Origin: CANMIH01 sp049116335
GTDB lineage: Bacteria; Pseudomonadota; Alphaproteobacteria; Rhodobacterales; Rhodobacteraceae
Assembly: GCA_049116335.1 (NCBI GenBank)
Contig: JAGDYZ010000020.1
Coordinates: forward strand, 25,608 to 89,607
DNA length: 64,000 nt
Reading direction: 5' to 3'
Part shown: in pieces, positions 50,390 through 58,826 of the stretch
How positions within the stretch are numbered: the first letter of the stretch is position 1
How the letters are laid out: each line of letters starts with the position of its first letter
Notes under the pieces: model-generated
What the model saw: only the letters and a program-made list of their open reading frames with translations
The model's database searches: none
What the model was told of the DNA's origin: nothing
Program-made: the position numbers and the translations under genes

Positions 50390-53318
50390 GCAGCCGCCCT
50401 CCGTCTACATCAAATGCCACCGGGTCCGTCACTTCCACAACGGTCTCGACGCCGCGCAAATGATCCACCAGCTTCAATTTATCGCCATGTCGCGCGCGAC
50501 CATTGCGCACAAAGCCCAGCGCCCGCACCTCGCCCAACGTAGGCGAGAAACAGGTTGAGGTGACATAGCCCAGATCGTTCACCCGTGTGGGCTCGGCATC
50601 TGTCTCAAACACATGCGCCCCTGCGGGAATTTCCTTGATAGCCCCCACTGGGCGCAACCCAACCAACATCTCGCGATCGTCTTCGAGCAAGCCCGGACGC
50701 TCGGACATGGTTTTCCCAACGCAATCCTTCTTGGCAGACACCATCTTGCCAAATCCAATGTCAAAGGCGGTCACACGGCCATGGATCTCGGCGTGGGTGA
50801 TATGTCCCTTTTCGATCCGCAACACATTCAGCGCTTCCATCCCGTAGGCTCCGCCGTCCATGGCTTCGGCCCGCGCCACCAGCTCGCGGTACAGGCTATC
50901 GCCATAGCGCGCGGGCACAGCGATCTCGTAGGCATGTTCCCCCGAGAAGGAAATGCGGAACAGACGGGCCTTTACCCCCATCACCGAAACCTCGCCGTTC
51001 TGCATGAACGGAAAGCTTTCATCGTCAATGGGTGCGTCCAGCAGGCTGTTCAGCAGCTCACGCGATTTGGGGCCCGCCACAGCAAACTGCGCCCATTGCT
51101 CGGTCACCGAAGTAAAGCGCACATCCATCTGCGGACAGAGCGCCTGATGCACCCATTCCAGATGACGCATGACCAATCCCGCCGCAGCGGTGGTGGTGGT
51201 CATCACCCATTGATTTTCCGACAGGCGGGCGGTGGTGCCATCATCCATCACATGCCCATCCTCGCGCAGCATCAACCCATAGCGCACCCGCCCCGGTTTC
51301 AGCTTGGAAAAGCTGTTGGTGTAAACGAAATCAAGGAAGGTACCGACATCTTTGCCCTGCAGGTCAATCTTGCCCAGCGTCGACACATCGCAAATGCCCA
51401 CGGTGCTGCGCACCATATTCACTTCGCGATCACAGCTTTGCCGCCAGGTGGTTTCGCCCTGCGCCGGGTAATAACTGGGACGATACCACAGCCCCGCCTC
51501 AATCATCGGCGCCCCGCGTTCCACGGTGGCCTTGTGCGAAGTGGTAAACCGCTCAGGCGCAAACCCTTTGTCCGCACCACCGGCCCCCATGGCCGCAATG
51601 GACACAGGCACATAAGGCGGGCGGAAGGTGGTGGTGCCGGTTTCAGGAATATCACGCCCAGTGACATCCGCCAGAACCGCCAGCGCCGACACGTTTGAGC
51701 TTTTGCCCTGATCTGTCGCCATGCCCTGTGTGGTATAGCGCTTCATATGCTCGACCGAGCGGTAGTTCTCAACCGCAGCCTGCTTGATGTCCTTCACCGT
51801 CACATCGTTCTGGAAATCCAGCCAAGCACGGCCTTTACCCTCAACCGCCCACAGACGGCCCTGACGATAAGGCGTATCTTCCGCCTCAGGAACCGCAGGA
51901 AGCTCGCCTTTGAACCCAAGATCGCGCGCGGCCTCCAAACCAGCCGCAGCCCCCTGCGCAAGACACCCAGCTGTCGAAAAGGCCCCATTGGCCGCGCCAG
52001 CAACAGTCATGCCGGGGATGGCACCCTCACGGGGGACAAAAGCCAGAATGTCTTCGTTCCAAACGGGACGGCCATTCATGTGACAGGTCAGATGCACCGA
52101 AGGGTTCCAGCCGCCAGACACACCCAGCCCCTGCACATGCAGTTTGCTTTCTGAGCCATTGGGCGCACGCAGCGTGATGGCCTCAAGCCCCCGGAATCCA
52201 TGACCTTTGGCCACCTGATGACCGGGGTAAAACGGCACGTCACCGGCCTTGTTCTCTGCATCATGGCGACTGTCGATCAGTGCAACCACATGCAACCCTG
52301 CCTCTGCCATATCCCGCGCGGTGCGGTGGGCGTCGTCGTTGTTGCCAAAGACCGCAATAGGTTCGCCCGGCGCGACGCCCCAGCGATTGAGATACGACCG
52401 CATGGATCCGGCCATCATGATGCCGGGAATATCATTGTTCTGAAACGCGATATGGCGTTCCAGCGCGCCCGCACAAAGCACCGACCGTTTGGCAACGATG
52501 CGCCAGAAACACTCGGTCGGTCGGCCCAGCGAATAGGGCAGATGATGCGCAACCCGCTCCAGAGCGCCAAAGGTGCCCTGATCATAGGCTCCGGTCACAC
52601 TGGTGCGCGTCATGAGGCGGACATTCTCCATCGCCTCGAGCTCGGCCAACGCCGAGGCCGCCCAATCCGCGCCCTCTTGGCCATCCACCTCTTCGGTTTC
52701 GGACAGCAGGCGCCCGCCAAACTCGGCCTCTTCCTGACACAGGATCACATCGGCCCCGGTTTTCGCCGCCGACAAAGCCGCCATCAGGCCAGAGGCCCCT
52801 CCGCCAATCACCAGAACATCGCAGAAGGCAAAGGCCTTTTCATAGCGATCCGAGGGACGTTCTCCAGACAAGGCACCCAAGCCCGCCGCGCGGCGGATCA
52901 GTGGCTCATAGACCTTTTCCCAAAAGGGTTTGGGCCACATGAAGGTTTTATAGTAGAACCCCGCCCCAAAAAATGGCGCCGCCAGATTGTTCATCGACAG
53001 CAGATCCAACCCCAGCGAAGGCCAGCGGTTCTGGCTGCGCGCCTGCAACCCTTCGTACAGCTCCTGCGTCGTCGCCCGCACGTTGGGATCGGTTTTGTCT
53101 CCGCTGTGCATGGTGATCAGCGCATTGGGCTCTTCCGACCCAGCGGTCAGCACTCCCCGTGGGCGGTGGTACTTAAAGCTGCGCCCCATCAGGCGCACGC
53201 CTGCCCCCATCAAGGCCGAGGCCACGGTGTCGCCGCCAAAACCCTGATACGTCAGCCCATCAAATTTGAAGCTGATCTCTTTTGACCGGTCGATCCGGCC
53301 CTTCCCGTCAATCCGCAT
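50382..53318 (-). CDS. soxA: Sarcosine oxidase, alpha subunit
   Basis: About 978 residues. An N-terminal ferredoxin-like/DUF segment (FDGLTYQGFGGDTVASALMGAG, MGRSFKYHRPRGVL) precedes an NAD-binding domain (DVLVIGGGASGLMAALSAAKTGADV), and the C-terminal 400 residues are a glycine-cleavage T-protein domain that binds tetrahydrofolate. The enzyme oxidises sarcosine to glycine and transfers the one-carbon unit to folate. The ATG at 53318 follows GGAG and overlaps the soxD stop codon. The gene shares only its name with the sulfur soxA. Confidence 0.95.
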   Translation of the reverse strand: MRIDGKGRIDRSKEISFKFDGLTYQGFGGDTVASALMGAGVRLMGRSFKYHRPRGVLTAGSEEPNALITMHSGDKTDPNVRATTQELYEGLQARSQNRWPSLGLDLLSMNNLAAPFFGAGFYYKTFMWPKPFWEKVYEPLIRRAAGLGALSGERPSDRYEKAFAFCDVLVIGGGASGLMAALSAAKTGADVILCQEEAEFGGRLLSETEEVDGQEGADWAASALAELEAMENVRLMTRTSVTGAYDQGTFGALERVAHHLPYSLGRPTECFWRIVAKRSVLCAGALERHIAFQNNDIPGIMMAGSMRSYLNRWGVAPGEPIAVFGNNDDAHRTARDMAEAGLHVVALIDSRHDAENKAGDVPFYPGHQVAKGHGFRGLEAITLRAPNGSESKLHVQGLGVSGGWNPSVHLTCHMNGRPVWNEDILAFVPREGAIPGMTVAGAANGAFSTAGCLAQGAAAGLEAARDLGFKGELPAVPEAEDTPYRQGRLWAVEGKGRAWLDFQNDVTVKDIKQAAVENYRSVEHMKRYTTQGMATDQGKSSNVSALAVLADVTGRDIPETGTTTFRPPYVPVSIAAMGAGGADKGFAPERFTTSHKATVERGAPMIEAGLWYRPSYYPAQGETTWRQSCDREVNMVRSTVGICDVSTLGKIDLQGKDVGTFLDFVYTNSFSKLKPGRVRYGLMLREDGHVMDDGTTARLSENQWVMTTTTAAAGLVMRHLEWVHQALCPQMDVRFTSVTEQWAQFAVAGPKSRELLNSLLDAPIDDESFPFMQNGEVSVMGVKARLFRISFSGEHAYEIAVPARYGDSLYRELVARAEAMDGGAYGMEALNVLRIEKGHITHAEIHGRVTAFDIGFGKMVSAKKDCVGKTMSERPGLLEDDREMLVGLRPVGAIKEIPAGAHVFETDAEPTRVNDLGYVTSTCFSPTLGEVRALGFVRNGRARHGDKLKLVDHLRGVETVVEVTDPVAFDVDGGRLRG

Positions 53319-53574
53319 GGGCACGCTCCAGCAGTTCAGCGCCTTTGATTTCGTGGGTCACGGTATCGCGTGTCACCACCAACCAGGCGCCACATCCGGC
53401 TTCGTGAAACCACAGATCGCGCGTTTCGCCCGCAGGATTGTCGCGCAGATGCACATAATCGTTCCACGCCTCACCCCCGGCATCGGGACTTGGGCGGTGC
53501 GCAAGTGTTGCCGCACCCTGGTAGTAGAACTCGCGCCGGTCCCGCTCACCGCAGATCGGACAGGGTAGTCTCAT
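53308..53574 (-). CDS. soxD: Sarcosine oxidase, delta subunit
   Basis: An 88-residue zinc-binding subunit. MRLPCPICGERDRREFYYQG begins the family, followed by WNDYVHLRDNPAGETRDLWFHEAGCGAWLVVTRDT. The cysteine/histidine zinc ligands (C5, C8, H residue, C) are present. It overlaps soxA by 11 bases. Confidence 0.95.
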   Translation of the reverse strand: MRLPCPICGERDRREFYYQGAATLAHRPSPDAGGEAWNDYVHLRDNPAGETRDLWFHEAGCGAWLVVTRDTVTHEIKGAELLERAHAD

Positions 53575-53584
53575 GCCTTGCTCC

Positions 53585-54088
53585 TCACATCCCGTCACAG
53601 GCCGAAGCCTGCACACGGTTCAGGCGGTATTTCACCCACTGGTTTTGGACCTCAGCCAGATCCATTACACCGCCGCATTCTTCGTTGTCGCCGACCATCA
53701 GATATCGCGTTCTAAAGGTCAGACTGGTGTTGTCTTGTTTGGTCAGTTCAAGCGATCCACCGTCACACTCGACCTGACACACCGGGGTGTCGCCACGTTG
53801 GCTACACAAGAGAAATTGAGAAAGAGACTGCCCCGCCAGACCGGTGCCCCGCACATGGCCCTGATTGGCCGGGATCACCTGCATCTTACCGGCGCGGTCC
53901 GTATCGCTCAGCCATTCCCCCACCTGAAGGCGGATCACTTTGACCACCTGTTTGGGATGCTTTGCGAGATGGGCGTCGGAATAAACCCGTTCGTAACAGC
54001 CCGGCCAGATTTCTCCGGCCTGCGCCATCTGCGGCCCAAGCTGGCCCAGTAAAACAGCGGCGATTGCGGCATTGACACGTCCCATCAT
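53585..54088 (-). CDS. Exported Cys-rich protein inside the sarcosine oxidase operon
   Basis: A 167-residue protein with a signal peptide (about 1-24, ending QMAQAG) and six cysteines in the mature part (GCYERV, LLCSQRG, VCQVEC, EECGGV, SACDGM). TAGGAG lies 8 bases before the ATG. It sits between soxB and soxD, 11 and 10 bases from its neighbours, so it is part of the transcript although sarcosine oxidase itself is cytoplasmic. I recognise no family. Confidence 0.75.
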   Translation of the reverse strand: MMGRVNAAIAAVLLGQLGPQMAQAGEIWPGCYERVYSDAHLAKHPKQVVKVIRLQVGEWLSDTDRAGKMQVIPANQGHVRGTGLAGQSLSQFLLCSQRGDTPVCQVECDGGSLELTKQDNTSLTFRTRYLMVGDNEECGGVMDLAEVQNQWVKYRLNRVQASACDGM

Positions 54089-54099
54089 CTCTCAAACTC

Positions 54100-55353
54100 C
54101 TAGTGTAAGTTGTGTTGTGACCCCGTTCCTTCTTCGTCCATCAACCCACGTCCGGTCGCAAAGCGATCCAGTCGGAAACCCAATGCGTTTTCCTGCATGT
54201 TGCCGGTTGCCATCAGGTGGGCAAAGGTATGTCCCGACCCCGGCACGGCTTTGAAGCCACCGTAGCACCAGCCGCAGTTCAGATAGAGGCCGTCGATATG
54301 GGTTTTATCGATGATCGGAGACCCATCCGGCGACATGTCCATAATGCCACCCCAGCTGCGCAGCACCTTGGCTTTGCCGATCATCGGCATCAGCGCCATG
54401 CCCGCTTCCATCACGTGTTCTTTCATCGGCAGATTGCCCCGCGCCGCATAAGACGCGTAGAAATCAAGATCGCCGCCAAAGACCAGACCGCCTTTGTCCG
54501 ACTGGCTGATATAGAAATGCCCCATGCCAAAAGACACGACATGATCGATACAGGGTTTCAGCCCCTCGGTCACAAAGGCCTGAAGCACATGGCTTTCGAT
54601 CGGCAGGCGCATACCTGCCATGGCCGCCACCTGGCTCGACCGACCGGCGACAACAATGCCCACTTTCTTGGCCCGGATCGCGCCGCGTGAGGTCTGAACC
54701 CCGGTGACCTGACCATTTTCTATATCAATGCCGGTAACTTCGCAGTTCTGGATCAGATCCACACCGCGTTGGTCCGCCCCACGGGCATAGCCCCAGGCCA
54801 CCGCGTCGTGCCGCGCCGTACCGCCGCGTGGGTGATACAAGCCGCCATAGACCGGGAAGCGTGGGTTATCAAAGCTGATATAGGGCAGCATTTTGCGCAC
54901 CCCGTCACGGTCCAAAAGGATCGCGTCATCGCCCTGGTTCACCATCGCATTGCCGCGCCGCACAAAGGCATCGCGCTGGCCATCCGAGTGGAACAGATTG
55001 ATAATACCGCGCTGTGAATGCATCACGTTGAAGTTCAGATCTTCTTCCAGACCTTCCCAAAGCTTCAACGAATGACTGTAGAATTCCGAATTGCCGGGCA
55101 GCGCGTAATTTGCCCGGACAATTGTGGTGTTACGGCCCACGTTGCCGCCACCGATATAGCCCTTTTCCAACACCGCAATGTTGGTCAGACCGTGTTCCTT
55201 GGCCAGATAATAGGCGGTCGACAACCCGTGACCACCACCGCCAATGATGATGATATCATATTCCGCCTTAGGCGCCGGATCGCGCCAATGGGGTTTCCAG
55301 CCTTTGTTGCCGGTCAAACCCTGCGCGAGAACCTTGAGGCCCGAAAACCGCAT
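54100..55353 (-). CDS. soxB: Sarcosine oxidase, beta subunit
   Basis: A 417-residue flavoprotein of the DAO family. The FAD motif is YDIIIIGGGGHGLSTAYYLA, FMN-linking and substrate regions follow, and SWGGIMDMSPDGSPIIDKT and LNCGWCYGGFKAVPGSG are typical of the beta subunit. The ATG at 55353 follows GGAG; the longer frame to 55425 reads through non-conserved sequence. It is the first gene of the operon soxB-orphan-soxD-soxA-soxG-orphan. Confidence 0.95.
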   Translation of the reverse strand: MRFSGLKVLAQGLTGNKGWKPHWRDPAPKAEYDIIIIGGGGHGLSTAYYLAKEHGLTNIAVLEKGYIGGGNVGRNTTIVRANYALPGNSEFYSHSLKLWEGLEEDLNFNVMHSQRGIINLFHSDGQRDAFVRRGNAMVNQGDDAILLDRDGVRKMLPYISFDNPRFPVYGGLYHPRGGTARHDAVAWGYARGADQRGVDLIQNCEVTGIDIENGQVTGVQTSRGAIRAKKVGIVVAGRSSQVAAMAGMRLPIESHVLQAFVTEGLKPCIDHVVSFGMGHFYISQSDKGGLVFGGDLDFYASYAARGNLPMKEHVMEAGMALMPMIGKAKVLRSWGGIMDMSPDGSPIIDKTHIDGLYLNCGWCYGGFKAVPGSGHTFAHLMATGNMQENALGFRLDRFATGRGLMDEEGTGSQHNLH

Positions 55354-55499
55354 TCTGCCACTCCATCTGAAAACAGGGCCAGTAAACCGGCCCTGCTGTG
55401 GAGTATCAATGCCTTGGCACGACAAACATGGGAGTTTTCGACAAAGGCATGTCCGCTAGCGACACTTTGTGACGTTTGGCGACTTTGCCCAAGCCCGCT

Positions 55500-56054
55500 T
55501 TAGCTGTCGCTCCAAACGATTTTCGGGGCAAAGCGCGGCCGCGTGAAGCCAAAGTTGTAGAACTCTTGCGCCGGCAACCCCGGCACTGTCATCGGCGGCA
55601 CATAGTCGGTGGATGTCTCGACCACAATCACGCGCTCATTGTGCAGCAACGTCGGCAGCTGGCTTTCAATCGCCTTGAGATCTCGGGTCTTGTAGCGATT
55701 GAAATCCCCCCGCGTTTTTGACCACTCAACAATGTACTTCGATTTCTTGTTGTTCCAGCGCACAAGGCTGACCCGTAGGGAATAGGGCCCAGCCGACCGA
55801 GTGAGAAACTCCATCAACTCAACCATCCCATCCAGATAGGCGTTGTTGATCGGGTCCGTCTGACGTGAAATCGCATCCGAAATTGTATAGGCGGCCTTGA
55901 TGTTCAGGCTTTTGTGCCGAAACGCATCGTGAAACGAAAAGGTCGCGGCCATGATGGACAAGATCAGCGGCATGAAAATCACGGATTCAATCGCGACATT
56001 GCCGGTTTCATCACGACCAAACTGGCGGAGGCGGGTGATAAGGTTCTTCATCAT
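55500..56054 (-). CDS. TadE-like pseudopilin-type protein (cassette A, second)
   Basis: A 184-residue protein with the TadE pattern: a short positive N-terminus, DETGNVAIESVIFMPLILSIMAA, one transmembrane helix at about 18-40 and an extracytoplasmic domain. The C-terminus YNFGFTRPRFAPKIVWSDS closely matches the counterpart at 62781. It lies 5 bases after the first TadE-like gene. Proteins of this family are minor pilins or assembly factors of Tad-type pili. Confidence 0.82.
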   Translation of the reverse strand: MMKNLITRLRQFGRDETGNVAIESVIFMPLILSIMAATFSFHDAFRHKSLNIKAAYTISDAISRQTDPINNAYLDGMVELMEFLTRSAGPYSLRVSLVRWNNKKSKYIVEWSKTRGDFNRYKTRDLKAIESQLPTLLHNERVIVVETSTDYVPPMTVPGLPAQEFYNFGFTRPRFAPKIVWSDS

Positions 56055-56059
56055 CGCTG

Positions 56060-56596
56060 TTACCTCGGTTCCTGAACAAAGGCTGACGTCACAATAAGCT
56101 GCGCGTAGCCCTCTTCATCTTTCAAAAGCTCTTTGCCAAGGGCGGTGGTCGGCATCATCGGCTTGAACTTCAAACAGGCCCGGATCAGCATCATCTGGTT
56201 GGCCTGGCCATGGACAAAGCTCCGCACTGGACGCGGATCTTCCACAGCGTTCTGACAATCGGCAGAGGAAGGCGGCGCAACAAAGTTCATCGGATCCACC
56301 TGCACCATTTCAAGCCGCAGGTTGTCCTCACAGTCATTCACAACCGCAGCGGCGTCGCAGATCTTGGTGCGCACTTCGGCATAACCGGGGATATGGCCCG
56401 TCGCCAGACGGATTTCGCGGGTCACCAGATCAACACCACGTTCCAGCATGGTATGGCGCATGTTCATATAGGCGATCTCAACCCCAGTCGCGAGAATGAT
56501 GAAGAAGACCGTAAAGAAGACTGCAAATTCAACTGTGGCGTTCCCGTCATCGCTCTTGCGAAAGCGGGAGGCAATACGCGTGAAACGAGACATCAT
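56060..56596 (-). CDS. TadE-like pseudopilin-type protein (cassette A, first)
   Basis: A 178-residue protein with the TadE signature at the N-terminus (DDGNATVEFAVFFTVFFIILATGVEIAYMNMRHTMLERG). The external domain holds three cysteines at ICDAA, NDCED and ADCQN plus one near RACLKF. It overlaps the vWA gene by 4 bases. The counterpart at 62236 shares the HTxLERxxDxxxRxxRLxxG run and the cysteine spacing. Confidence 0.82.
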   Translation of the reverse strand: MMSRFTRIASRFRKSDDGNATVEFAVFFTVFFIILATGVEIAYMNMRHTMLERGVDLVTREIRLATGHIPGYAEVRTKICDAAAVVNDCEDNLRLEMVQVDPMNFVAPPSSADCQNAVEDPRPVRSFVHGQANQMMLIRACLKFKPMMPTTALGKELLKDEEGYAQLIVTSAFVQEPR

Positions 56597-58350
56597 TGGA
56601 TCAACCTCAGGCTATTGATTTGGCGGGCGATGGCATGGAAGGTCTCGGTGATCTCGACACCATCAACATCGAAGTAGTGGGCTTCCGACGACGCGCAGCT
56701 TTTCATCGCTTGCTGTCCCCGCGTTGGTGCCTCAAACCCGATTGTGAAGACCACAATCCCCTCTTCTTTGGCAGCCGAGCAGATATCGTCTAGGCGATCA
56801 TCGGCCATGTTTCCGTCGACCGTAGCCTGCGAGGCATAGTACAAATCATAATACTCGTCGTATGATACGTAGCCATCATAGTAAGGTGTGACGAAGAACT
56901 TCTGCGCTGCCGCTCGGGTCCCGAAACGGGAAAACAGTTCGGCATTGTACATTGGAACCGCATTCGATCCACCGTCTGGCTGACTGCGGTACTTGTAAGA
57001 ATGGCTGTACCCATCATAGCGCACCCAATAGTACAGGTCATTGGTGTCGCCTTTGTTGTCAACGACGCGAACAGAGTAGCGGTCATCGCTCTTGCTCGAA
57101 GTACCCCGGTCATCAACCCAGATGCTGGACCATCCGTACTTATACTTGGATTTCAAATCATACTGCGTTGTGTTCTCACCATCAGTCATCACCACAACGA
57201 ACTTGATCGCTTCTGGATCGTCATACGCCGCTGGACGCGAAGATGCCTCGGTCGGAACATGGCCATCTGTTGCCATTTGCGCCACAGCAGGTCGCGTCGC
57301 GGAGTCGAGCAAAGCCACGCCCCACTTCATGCCGAGATCAATCGCAGTGTTGCCGCCAGCGTTCAGCGAATTGATATGCGCCTTCAATGCCGTGCGGTCC
57401 GCGCTATGCACCATAATCGCACTCGTATTGCCAGTCTTACACCAAGGGCTTCCGATGGAGGTTGAGGAGGTATTCGTCGAGTAACGATCGAAGTGACCCA
57501 GACGCGTCAACATTTGATCAGGTGAGATGGACACCGATTTAAAGTCACTTGCTTCGAAAGAAACACAGCTTGAGTACGCCGCAGGAGGGGGTGTTGCTGT
57601 ATCGCTCGTGCACGATGCGCTGGCCTGCCCTTCATCATAGTTTTCTGCATTGTTATGACACAGAGAGCCGCCTGGTGCGTCTTGGTCACCATTGCCCCAG
57701 CCATTGTTCTGATTTCCATTTGGGTCAGAGCCAAACAGGCTGGTAAGGGTGAAGTATTCTGAGACCGTATCCCCAAGATTCACTGTCGCATTATAGGGCA
57801 CCAAGGAAACCGTGGTCAGGCCACTGCCTTCGCCCGTGTCCTGAATAACCGTATCGATGAACTCGGCCGCAGCCGCGCGCATGTTTTCGATCCGGCTTCC
57901 GCCCATCGAGCCGGACACATCCAATACCACCGAGATTTCAACGTTCGAAATCTTCTCTTCCGCCGATGACAACGCCGGAGCGGTCAACGTGTCCATCCCG
58001 GACATGTGCAGGAAGATGGTGTTGAGATCCGTTGTCCCCTGCGCGGTCACAGTCCGATAGTTCAAGCCTTGATCGACGGTGACGGACCCAAGGACATCTT
58101 CAATCCCCGCTTTGGTCATATAGTCGATAACCACCGCCTGTGGGTCTTGCTCTTGATCCAGATCCGCCGCGGCCAGCACAGCCCGGTCCATCGTGCTCTG
58201 CATTTTGGCGCGAACCGCCTCAAAGCGCATGATATCCACGGAGGCCCCCGTGATGGTCAAGATCAACACCACCATAAACACAGAGAAGATGGTGACGTTG
58301 CCAGAGTCATCGTCTGAGAAACGTGTGATGTTCGCACGTATGTCGATCAT
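56593..58350 (-). CDS. von Willebrand A, TadG-like membrane protein (cassette A)
   Basis: A 585-residue protein. One N-terminal transmembrane helix (about 19-40) with the TadE/G-like DSGNVTIFSVF start is followed by a vWA domain with the metal-adhesion motif D144-V-S-G-S148 and the later MTDGENTTQYDL. It contains a roughly 55-residue Asn/Gly/Cys-rich insert (about 204-258) that the paralogue at 60620 lacks. The start at 58350 is set by AAAGGAGAG; the frame stays open upstream to 58683 but that part has no coding character. It is the first gene of the cassette. Confidence 0.88.
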   Translation of the reverse strand: MIDIRANITRFSDDDSGNVTIFSVFMVVLILTITGASVDIMRFEAVRAKMQSTMDRAVLAAADLDQEQDPQAVVIDYMTKAGIEDVLGSVTVDQGLNYRTVTAQGTTDLNTIFLHMSGMDTLTAPALSSAEEKISNVEISVVLDVSGSMGGSRIENMRAAAAEFIDTVIQDTGEGSGLTTVSLVPYNATVNLGDTVSEYFTLTSLFGSDPNGNQNNGWGNGDQDAPGGSLCHNNAENYDEGQASASCTSDTATPPPAAYSSCVSFEASDFKSVSISPDQMLTRLGHFDRYSTNTSSTSIGSPWCKTGNTSAIMVHSADRTALKAHINSLNAGGNTAIDLGMKWGVALLDSATRPAVAQMATDGHVPTEASSRPAAYDDPEAIKFVVVMTDGENTTQYDLKSKYKYGWSSIWVDDRGTSSKSDDRYSVRVVDNKGDTNDLYYWVRYDGYSHSYKYRSQPDGGSNAVPMYNAELFSRFGTRAAAQKFFVTPYYDGYVSYDEYYDLYYASQATVDGNMADDRLDDICSAAKEEGIVVFTIGFEAPTRGQQAMKSCASSEAHYFDVDGVEITETFHAIARQINSLRLIQ

Positions 58351-58762
58351 GGCGTTCTCTCCTTTCAAAACCGCGCAGTTCTTCCGCGGGTTAACCAAAG
58401 TGTTAGGATCGAAGTTGGCCGAGAATGCGGCGCGAAATTGGTTAATGTCGGGTTTCATTGTGTGCCAGCCCTTTGGTTTTCGGGCTAAAACACGACCGGC
58501 CACCAAACGTGCCAGAGGTTCAATGTTGAAATGGAGAGAAGAAAGAGAGGAAGGAAGGGAGACTGCGAATCCTTGCGAACCGGCCTCTTTGTGCCGCATG
58601 TCGCGCGTCGCTATTTTACCGCCTTCTTTGTCAAAGAAGCCCGGCACACCTCGGCCAGACACCCACATATTTTCATTCCTCATTCACCATGGCGGCACAG
58701 AGCACACCACTGAGGAACGACAATACTTACCAGATCGGTTAACAACTGAGTCCGAAATGTGG
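58351..58762. other. Non-coding leader of cassette A
   Basis: A 412-base gap between the vWA gene and the gdhA terminator. It holds the cassette A promoter, not pinned down by eye, a small palindrome TTCAATGTTGAA at 58519-58530, and a 30-base all-purine plus-strand tract at 58533-58562 (pyrimidine-only on the transcribed leader). I see no gene in it. Confidence 0.5.
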
Positions 58763-58800
58763 CAAGAAAAAGGACTTAGCCGACAATTGTCGACTAAGTC
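58763..58800 (-). terminator. Terminator of gdhA
   Basis: A 28-base near-perfect palindrome (58773-58800, one mismatch pair, centre AATT) forms a long stem on the minus strand, followed by CCTTTTTCTT, 27 bases after the gdhA stop codon. Confidence 0.8.
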
Positions 58801-58826
58801 TCTCAATAGGCATCAAACGCCTGTTT

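Noticed and set aside
49850..55353. Sarcosine oxidase genes as part of the sulfur Sox system
   Set aside because: The shared sox names are a coincidence of nomenclature; these products are DAO-, T-protein- and YgfZ-type subunits of sarcosine oxidase.
58385..58410. Possible CtrA site (TTAA-N7-TTAA) before cassette A
   Set aside because: Only one TTAACC half is present; the second half does not match at the right spacing.
58351..58683. Upstream extension of the cassette A vWA gene by 111 codons
   Set aside because: The added sequence has no domain or consistent codon bias, while ATG 58350 has a strong AAAGGAGAG site and begins the conserved TadE/G-type N-terminus.
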